Of a stretch of DNA of 48,722 nt, positions 42,923 to 48,722 are shown piece after piece. The translations under genes and the position numbers were made by a program. The notes under the pieces are model-generated. The model was not told the origin of the DNA. It was given only the letters and a program-made list of their open reading frames with translations, and did no database searches. The DNA comes from CAVQUE01 sp046290435 (GTDB taxonomy: Bacteria > Actinomycetota > Acidimicrobiia > Acidimicrobiales > UBA8592): positions 1-48,722 of the forward strand of contig JBKAGO010000007.1 in the NCBI GenBank assembly GCA_046290435.1, in the 5' to 3' direction. The number at the start of each line of letters is the position of its first letter. Positions within the stretch are counted from its first letter, which is position 1.

Positions 42923-44373
42923 CGGGCGGTCCTCTCGGGTGCCGTCACGCTGCGGGGTTCGCGTCGGTCGGCGGGCACGAACGCAGCCTCGATGGCGGCG
43001 TAACCGGTGCAGCGGCAGATGTTGCCCGACAGCCCGATGCGGACGTCGGTCGCGGTGGGTTCGGGGCGCTCGTCGACCAGCGCGGCGCCGGCCATGAGGA
43101 ACCCGGGGATGCAGTAGCCGCACTGCGCGGCGGCGCAGTCGACGAAGGCCTGCTGCAGCGGGTGCAGCGTGGCATCGGCGAGCCCCTCGATGGTGCGCAG
43201 ATCGGCCGCGTGCGCTCGACCGGCCGGGATCAGGCACGACAGGGTGGCCACCCCGTCGAGGTGCACGGTGCAGGCGCCGCACTCGCCCTCGGCGCAGCCT
43301 TCCTTGGTGCCGGTGAGCTCGGCGTCGTCGCGCAACCAGTCGAGCAGGGTGGTTGCCGTCCACGGGGCGCTGACCTCGATGCCGTTGACGGTGGCGATGA
43401 TCGTGTCGCCGGGACCGAGCGTGACCGACGAGCCGTCGCCGGGCACCGACGGGCCCCCCAGACACGGCGGGTCGGCCGGCCATGCGCCGGACTCTGCGCC
43501 ATCGGCCAGCGCGGCCAGCCCCCGCCGGACCATGACCTCGACCTGGTCGCTGCGGTACGCCGCGTCGGCGCGCAGGTCGTCGATGGGCGACACCGCGGAG
43601 GCCGCCAGGCCGGCGGCGGCGGCGATGGCCTCGGTCGCCAGGCCGCCGGCGACGATCGCGGCCTCGGCTTCGGACGCGCGCACGATGGTCGGCGCAACAC
43701 TGCCCAGCGCAATGCGGCAGTCGGTGACCACGCCGTCGGCCTCGGTCACGGCCAGCGCCAGATGCACGACCGAGATGGCCTGGGCCCGACGCAGACCGGA
43801 CTTCACGAACAGCGAGCGACGACCCGTCACGATCGGGATGCGAACCTCGGTGACCAGCTCGTGGGGTTCGAGCACGCTGGCGCGGACCCCGGTGTGGAAC
43901 GCCGCAGCTGCGACGGTGCGGGTCCCGTCGGCCGAGGCCAGGGTGAGTTCGGCGTCGAGAGCGACCAGCGCGCTGATGGTGTCGTTGGCCGGGCTGGCCG
44001 TGACGACGTTGCCGACGATGGTGGCCCGGTTGCGCAACGCCGGGGAGCCCACCTCGGCCGATGCCTGCGCCAGCGCCAGCGCCCCGGCGACGACGCGGGC
44101 GTCGGTGGCGCACTGGTTGTGGGTGACCAGCGGGCCGAGGACCAGTCGATCGTCGTCGACGGTGATGGTGGCGGCGCCGGCGATGCGGGTGAGGTCGACG
44201 AGCACGTCGACCTCGCCGCCGACGTGGCGGTCGAGCTCGACCATCAGGTCGGTGCCGCCCGCCACGACTCGGGCCCGCTCGCGGTGCTCGGCGACGACGG
44301 CCAACGCCTCGTCGATGGTGGCAGCGGCCACGTAGCGGCCGGGCCGGATCGGGGGTCGTTGGACGTCGTGCAC
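42919..44373 (-). CDS. Fused FAD-binding and 2Fe-2S subunit of a molybdenum hydroxylase
   Basis: The 484-residue protein begins at a GTG (HDVQRPPIRPGRYV) with GGAG 9 nt upstream. Residues ~10-290 are the FAD-binding medium subunit (VVAGGTDLMVEL, TIVGNVVTASPANDT). After a short linker the 2Fe-2S subunit follows (GCAEGECGACTVHLDG, CGYCIPG, CRCTGY). In bacterial XdhA-type proteins the iron-sulfur part usually comes first, so the FAD-first order is less common. Together with the next gene it makes a complete three-cofactor enzyme. Gene overlap of 4 nt shows an operon. Confidence 0.9.
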   Translation of the reverse strand: MHDVQRPPIRPGRYVAAATIDEALAVVAEHRERARVVAGGTDLMVELDRHVGGEVDVLVDLTRIAGAATITVDDDRLVLGPLVTHNQCATDARVVAGALALAQASAEVGSPALRNRATIVGNVVTASPANDTISALVALDAELTLASADGTRTVAAAAFHTGVRASVLEPHELVTEVRIPIVTGRRSLFVKSGLRRAQAISVVHLALAVTEADGVVTDCRIALGSVAPTIVRASEAEAAIVAGGLATEAIAAAAGLAASAVSPIDDLRADAAYRSDQVEVMVRRGLAALADGAESGAWPADPPCLGGPSVPGDGSSVTLGPGDTIIATVNGIEVSAPWTATTLLDWLRDDAELTGTKEGCAEGECGACTVHLDGVATLSCLIPAGRAHAADLRTIEGLADATLHPLQQAFVDCAAAQCGYCIPGFLMAGAALVDERPEPTATDVRIGLSGNICRCTGYAAIEAAFVPADRREPRSVTAPERTAR

Positions 44374-44659
44374 GCTGGCTGCTCCGCAGTTGGTCGGGTC
44401 GGTGCTCGGCACCGACGCTGGGCTCCATTGAATCGCAGAACCGCTCCGATGCCCGAACGAGTGTGCCCGGTCGAGTCCGTGGCCTGCCTGTCCGTCGGGC
44501 TGTTCACGGAGCCGTAACGGACCGTCGACACACCGCCTCGTGCCACCTCCACGGGTGGTTCGGCCGGGATCGGCTGTAACCCTTTCGTCGCCGACCACTA
44601 GCGTTCCCGGTCGACACGCGGCGGCGTGCGGCCCTGCCCCCCGAATCGACGAAGGCGCC

Positions 44660-45265
44660 ATGGAACTCGACAACGAAACCGATCTCGCCATCGACACGCC
44701 GATCGACCTCGGTCGCATCGCCGCAGCGGTGCGCGAGATCCTCATCGCCATCGGCGAGGACCCCGATCGCGACGGCCTGCTCGACACCCCGCGACGGGTG
44801 GCCAAGATGTACGCCGAGGTGGCATCGGGCCTCCACGAGAACCCGGCCGATCACCTCTCGGTCACCTTCGAGGCCGATCACGACGAGCTCATCCTGGTGC
44901 GCGACATCCCGCTGTACTCGATGTGCGAGCACCACCTGGTGCCCTTCGTCGGCAAGGCCCACGTCGGCTACATCCCGAACGACGACGGCCGCATCACGGG
45001 CCTGTCGAAGCTCGCCCGTCTGGTCGACGGCTTCGCCAAACGCCCCCAGGTCCAGGAACGACTGACCAGTCAGGTCGCCGATGCGATGGTCGCCACCCTC
45101 GATCCCCGCGGCGTCATCGTCGTGATCGAGGCCGAGCACCTGTGCATGTCGATGCGCGGGGTGCGCAAGGCCGGCTCGTCGACCGTCACCAGCTGCGTGC
45201 GGGGACTGTTCCGCACGGACATGTCGTCGCGCATGGAGGCCATGCGGCTCATGGGCTCGCACTGA
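44660..45265 (+). CDS. folE: GTP cyclohydrolase I
   Basis: The 201-residue protein starts MELDNETDLAIDTPIDLGRI after a GAAGG site 5 nt upstream. It turns GTP into 7,8-dihydroneopterin triphosphate, the first step to folate. The family motifs are all present: DTPRRVAKMY, YSMCEHHLVPF with the zinc ligands Cys and His, GLSKLARLVDGFAKRPQVQERLT, and EAEHLCMSMRGV with the second zinc Cys. The length is normal. A TAGCGT box lies about 55 nt upstream (CACTAGCGTT). It converges on a phosphoribosyltransferase gene; in many actinobacteria folE sits near hpt and ftsH, which fits. Confidence 0.97.
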   Translation: MELDNETDLAIDTPIDLGRIAAAVREILIAIGEDPDRDGLLDTPRRVAKMYAEVASGLHENPADHLSVTFEADHDELILVRDIPLYSMCEHHLVPFVGKAHVGYIPNDDGRITGLSKLARLVDGFAKRPQVQERLTSQVADAMVATLDPRGVIVVIEAEHLCMSMRGVRKAGSSTVTSCVRGLFRTDMSSRMEAMRLMGSH

Positions 45266-45292
45266 GGCCCGCGCCGGATCTCCCGGCTGGGT

Positions 45293-45796
45293 TCAGGCGT
45301 CGAGGACGGCGGCGCGACCCTCGGGCTCCATGATGGGAGCCTCGGTGGACCACGGGAAGTTGATCCACTGGTCGGTGCGCTTCCAGACGTACTCGCACTT
45401 GATGGTGGACGCGCTCTTCTCGTAGAGCACGGCGCTGCGGACGTCGGCGACCTCGCCCTGGCAGAAGTCGTGCACGTAGGCCAGCGTGGCACCGGTGTCG
45501 GCGACGTCGTCGGCGATCAACACGTTGGCGTCGCGCAGGTCGACGGTGTCGAGGTACGGCGGCAACGCGATGGGCACGTCGAGACGCTCCTCGACACCGG
45601 TGTAGTACTCGACGTTCATGACGTAGAGGTTCTTCACCGACAACGCGTAACCCAGCGATCCGGCCACGAACAGTCCACCACGGGCGATGGCGAGGATGAT
45701 GTCGGGCCGGTAGCCGTCGTCGGCGATCTGCTGCGCCAGCTCCCGGACCGCCGTGCCGTAGCGGTCCCAGTCGAGCACTTCGCGTTCGTCGGTCAT
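45293..45796 (-). CDS. Phosphoribosyltransferase (hypoxanthine/xanthine type)
   Basis: The 167-residue protein starts MTDEREVLDWDRYGTAVREL, with GAGGATC upstream. The PRPP-binding loop is VLIADDVADTGATLAYV. The early PDIILAIARGGLFVAGSLG is the second phosphate-binding element of type I purine phosphoribosyltransferases. The late WINFPW segment with KCEYVWKRTDQ resembles xanthine/guanine phosphoribosyltransferases (Gpt-like). It probably salvages a purine base into its nucleotide. The exact base is not decided by sequence. Confidence 0.88.
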   Translation of the reverse strand: MTDEREVLDWDRYGTAVRELAQQIADDGYRPDIILAIARGGLFVAGSLGYALSVKNLYVMNVEYYTGVEERLDVPIALPPYLDTVDLRDANVLIADDVADTGATLAYVHDFCQGEVADVRSAVLYEKSASTIKCEYVWKRTDQWINFPWSTEAPIMEPEGRAAVLDA

Positions 45797-45853
45797 CACA
45801 GATCCTCGTGGCGGCGGGCGGCGACGCCGGTCGTCCGACATCGCCGCTGACGC

Positions 45854-46020
45854 TAGCAGGCTGCCGAAAAACTCAATGTGCCGGTCTCGACGCCCATCCG
45901 CCGCCACTCGCTGCGTTTCGGAAACCTCTATTCCGACGCGAGGAGTATCGGTTTCCGCGCCTTGCGATCGACGACGCCTGGTCGCCGATCTCGGCACAGC
46001 AGTTCTTCAGCAGCCTGCTT
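45854..46020. mobile_element. Possible small IS-derived or MITE-like remnant
   Basis: The ends 45854-45873 (TAGCAGGCTGCCGAAAAACT) and 46001-46020 are inverted copies with 17 of 20 positions matching. Ends of the AGGCTGCTGAAAA kind are common among transposons. The 127 bases between hold no convincing gene and no clear target-site duplication is seen. It fills most of the 341-base gap between the phosphoribosyltransferase and the SerA-like gene; the rest (46021-46137) shows only the ribosome binding site of the next gene. Confidence 0.45.
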
Positions 46021-46137
46021 CCCCTTGACGAACCCGGCGGCGACTGCTTGCGTTGCTCACAGAACGACCTCGGTGCCCGCCGAGGACCTCGGCGCCGCCG
46101 GGGTCGGAGCCGGCGCCGGGCTCGTCGAGGAGAACCC

Positions 46138-47355
46138 ATGCACGTGCTCTTTGCCGACGCCCTGGCGTCGGGCGCCGTCGACCGCCTGCGGTCCGGCGGT
46201 CACGACGTCACCGTCGCACCCGAACACGACGCCGACTCCCTGGTCGGCGTGCTCGACGACGTCGACGCCCTCGTCGTGCGCAGCACCCGCGTCACATCGG
46301 CTGCGCTCGAGTCCTCGGCACGCCTGGCCCTCGTCGTGCGCGCCGGCGCCGGCACCGAGAACATCGACACCGCCACGGCCTCGGCCCGAGGGGTGCACGT
46401 GTGCAACGTGCCGGGCCGCAACGCCGTGGCCGTCGCCGAACTCACCATGGGCCTGCTCCTGGCGATCGACCGCCACATCGCCGACGGCGCCGCCGACCTG
46501 CGTGCCGGTCGGTGGAACAAGAAGCGCTACGCCGATGCCGACGGATTGCTGGGCTCGACCATCGCAATCGTCGGCCTGGGAGACATCGGGCTGCGCGTCG
46601 CCGAGCGTGCCAAGGCGTTCGGGATGCGGGTCGTGGGTCAACGGCGCGAGGGACGCAGCGACGCCGTCGAGGCCTCGATCCGCCAGATCGGCATCCGTCT
46701 GTTCGACTCGCTCGCCGATGTGCTCGGCGCCGCCGACATCGTGTCCATTCATGTGCCGTTCACCGACGACACCCGGGGAATGGTCGACGCGGCGTTCCTG
46801 TCGCACCTGCGCGACGGGGCCATCCTGCTCAACACCAGCCGGGGCGACATCGTGGACGAGGCCGCCCTCATCGACGCCCTCGACACACGGGGCATCCGCG
46901 CCGGACTCGACGTCTACGCCGGCGAGCCCGCCTCGGGCCAGGGTGCGTTCGCCTCGGCGTTGGCGTCGCACCCCTCGGTGGTCGGCACCCACCACATCGG
47001 CGCCTCGACACGCCAGGCCCAGACGTCGGTGGCCGACGGCGTCGTCGAGGTCATCGAGGCCTTCGTCGCCGGTAACCCGCTGCACTGCATCAACCTGGCG
47101 CCACACGGCGTCGGTGCCCACTCCATTGCAGTGCGTCACCTCGATCGCGTCGGCGTCCTGGCCGGCGTCCTCGGCGTGCTGCGCCGCAACGGCCTCAACG
47201 TCGAACACATGGAGAACCGGGTGTTCGAGGGACTGGTCGCAGCAGTCGCCACCATCGAGGTCGCGGGTACCGTCCCCGACGGCCTCGTCGGCCAACTCGC
47301 CGCCGTCGACGGCGTCCTCGGCGTCACCCTCGTCGAAGCGGCGGCCCGGCCGTGA
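46138..47355 (+). CDS. D-3-phosphoglycerate dehydrogenase-like (D-2-hydroxyacid dehydrogenase)
   Basis: The 405-residue protein starts MHVLFADALASGAVDRLRSG after GAGGAGAA. The NAD-binding motif is IVGLGDIGLRVAERA, the substrate-binding GAGTENID is present, and the catalytic Arg, Glu and His lie in TSRGDIVDE, LDVYAGEP and GTHHIGAST. A C-terminal ACT-like part (DRVGVLAGVLGVLRRNGLNV) is as in short SerA proteins with serine feedback. It should make 3-phosphohydroxypyruvate, the first step to serine. It overlaps the DUF1015 gene by 4 nt, a pairing common in bacteria. Confidence 0.9.
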   Translation: MHVLFADALASGAVDRLRSGGHDVTVAPEHDADSLVGVLDDVDALVVRSTRVTSAALESSARLALVVRAGAGTENIDTATASARGVHVCNVPGRNAVAVAELTMGLLLAIDRHIADGAADLRAGRWNKKRYADADGLLGSTIAIVGLGDIGLRVAERAKAFGMRVVGQRREGRSDAVEASIRQIGIRLFDSLADVLGAADIVSIHVPFTDDTRGMVDAAFLSHLRDGAILLNTSRGDIVDEAALIDALDTRGIRAGLDVYAGEPASGQGAFASALASHPSVVGTHHIGASTRQAQTSVADGVVEVIEAFVAGNPLHCINLAPHGVGAHSIAVRHLDRVGVLAGVLGVLRRNGLNVEHMENRVFEGLVAAVATIEVAGTVPDGLVGQLAAVDGVLGVTLVEAAARP

Positions 47356-48581
47356 GCGACGACGCCGCCCCGCTGCTGCGACCGGTCGCCACTCGTCTGG
47401 TTCGACCCGAGTGGGCCACCCGCGTGGTGTCGCCCGCCTACGACGCCGTTCGGCCCGAACGACGCCGCGAGCTCATGGACTCGGACCCCTACGTCTTCCT
47501 GCACGTGACCCGCTCGCCCGGCGACAGCGTCGATCCCGACACCGGCCGCCCCATCGAGACCCACGACGAGGTCACCGAGGCCAACGCCGCCGCTCTCGAC
47601 CGGCTGCTCGCCGCCGACGTGTTCACCGACGTCGCCCCGCCCGGCCTGTACCTGTACCGATTGACCAAGGACGACCACATCCAGACCGCCATCGTCGGCG
47701 ACATCGACCTGCGGGGTCTCGACGACGGGCGCATCGGGCCCCACGAGCGCATCCGACCCCAGCGGGCCACGTTGCTCGCCGACCACATCGAACGCGTCGG
47801 CGTCCACTCGTCACCCGTGGCGTTCGCCTACCCCGACGACCCCGCGGTCCGATCGATCGTCGAGCGGGCCAGTGCAGGCCCACCGTTGCTCGACTTCCGG
47901 CGCGACGACGGGCTCGGTCAGACCATCTGGCGGATCCCCGACACCGACGTCGACGCGCTGCTCGCACACTTCGCGGATCGTCGGCTCTACATCGTCGACG
48001 GGCATCACCGTGTCGCCGCCGGTGTCGAGCACCGGCGGCGTAGCGGCGGCAACGACGACGACGGTGCCGTCGTCCTCGGCGCCCTGTTCCCCGCCGGCGA
48101 GCTGCGGGTCCGTCCCTTCCACCGCCGCGTCGTCGACACAGCCGGCATGGACGCGGGCGACCTCGCCGTCGCCGTCACCGCGGCCGACTTCGGAGTGCGA
48201 CCCCTGGCCACCGACGAGGACCCCGAGCCTCCGCATGCCGGCACCTTCGGGATGTACGTCGAAGGCGCCTGGTACGAGATCACCCCGTTCCACCGCCACC
48301 CGGCCGAGTTCGACGCCACCCTTCTGCAGGAGCGGATCCTGGGACCCGTTCTCGGTGTCGACGAAGCCGGCGGCAGCGGCCGTCTCGAATACCTCCCCGG
48401 CGACTCGGGACTCGCGCAGCTCGTCGAGCTCGTCGATGCCCACGGCGGCGTCGGATTCGCGCTGTATCCCGTGTCGCTCGGCCAGCTCATGGCGGTCGTC
48501 GACCGCGGGCAGACCCTGCCGCCCAAATCGACCTACTTCGAACCAAAGGTGCGCAGCGGGGTCTTCGTTGTACCCAGGTGA
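47352..48581 (+). CDS. DUF1015 family protein
   Basis: The 409-residue protein starts at a GTG inside the stop of the SerA-like gene (GTGA). Family signs are an early VVSPAYDAV, the PYVFLHVTR segment, IGPHERIRPQR, the central LYIVDGHHRVAAG (probably catalytic or metal-binding His residues) and the ending PPKSTYFEPKVRSG. DUF1015 proteins are widespread beside serA but have no agreed reaction. Length and motifs are complete. No gene follows within the window. Confidence 0.92.
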   Translation: MSDDAAPLLRPVATRLVRPEWATRVVSPAYDAVRPERRRELMDSDPYVFLHVTRSPGDSVDPDTGRPIETHDEVTEANAAALDRLLAADVFTDVAPPGLYLYRLTKDDHIQTAIVGDIDLRGLDDGRIGPHERIRPQRATLLADHIERVGVHSSPVAFAYPDDPAVRSIVERASAGPPLLDFRRDDGLGQTIWRIPDTDVDALLAHFADRRLYIVDGHHRVAAGVEHRRRSGGNDDDGAVVLGALFPAGELRVRPFHRRVVDTAGMDAGDLAVAVTAADFGVRPLATDEDPEPPHAGTFGMYVEGAWYEITPFHRHPAEFDATLLQERILGPVLGVDEAGGSGRLEYLPGDSGLAQLVELVDAHGGVGFALYPVSLGQLMAVVDRGQTLPPKSTYFEPKVRSGVFVVPR

Positions 48582-48722
48582 TCCCAGAGCAGCGGGTCGT
48601 CTGTGGTCAAGAGATATTTGGGACTAGACGGTTAGTTCCAAGGGGTTCGCGCGGTGCGCGCGATGATCCACCACTCAGGGCGCGAGGGTGTCCACGATCA
48701 GGGGGCTTGAACAGACCCTGAT

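Noticed and set aside
48582..48722. Short GC-rich symmetric bases near 48648-48665 as a terminator or element end
   Set aside because: The symmetry is short (GCGCGGTGCGCGC), no T-tract follows, and the window ends before any partner sequence could be seen.

Overview
The window is very GC-rich bacterial DNA with dense, often overlapping genes. Its gene set includes an F420-type luciferase-like oxidoreductase, CO-dehydrogenase-type molybdenum hydroxylases, a Baeyer-Villiger monooxygenase, a PIN-PhoH fusion and folE. Several starts sit 6-9 nt after a TANNNT box, as in leaderless actinobacterial transcripts. Together this suggests an actinobacterium, most likely of the Acidimicrobiia (Ilumatobacter-like). 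That placement is inference, because the window has no rRNA or other marker gene. No tRNA, rRNA, CRISPR array or intact transposase was seen.

Layout. 1-7390 (minus strand): a gene start cut by the window edge, PIN-PhoH, an atypical SDR, a cytochrome P450, a ComB-like phosphatase flanked and partly encoded by a 44-nt hairpin repeat, a ThuA-like protein and a second SDR. 7613-11954 (minus): CoxM-CoxS-CoxL (form II) with 4-nt overlaps and a TetR regulator. 12078-13430: carotenoid oxygenase. 13540-17243 (minus): two paralogous secreted proteins, each with seven beta-propeller-like repeats, a thrombospondin-3-like stretch and RTX calcium-binding repeats.

17402-26652 is the most unusual part. A Baeyer-Villiger monooxygenase and an Fe/2OG-oxygenase-like gene precede a small precursor-like gene, which overlaps a B12-type radical SAM RiPP maturase by 8 nt. 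The precursor/radical-SAM pair then appears a second time. Between the pairs lie three remnants: the 3' end of a gene found intact at 26062, joined through 3 bp to the 3' end of the monooxygenase gene, then an internally deleted copy of the oxygenase gene. This records an old tandem duplication. Afterwards one copy lost the oxygenase and the other apparently lost a bicupin gene, while both precursor/maturase pairs stayed open. I read it as a duplicated RiPP system with unknown product.

26740-33802 (minus): a luciferase-like oxidoreductase and a tight four-gene operon (M20 amidase, carbon-nitrogen hydrolase, fused 2Fe-2S/molybdopterin dehydrogenase, SsnA-like aminohydrolase), which looks like a nitrogen-heterocycle or ureide degradation pathway. 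33997-40581: a secreted choice-of-anchor-I-type protein, a glycosyltransferase/flippase-like/methyltransferase operon, and a divergent large membrane protein. 40604-44373 (minus): a third molybdenum hydroxylase. 44660-48581: folE, a phosphoribosyltransferase, an IS-like remnant, a SerA-like dehydrogenase and a DUF1015 protein. The last 141 bases (48582-48722) show no feature I can support.
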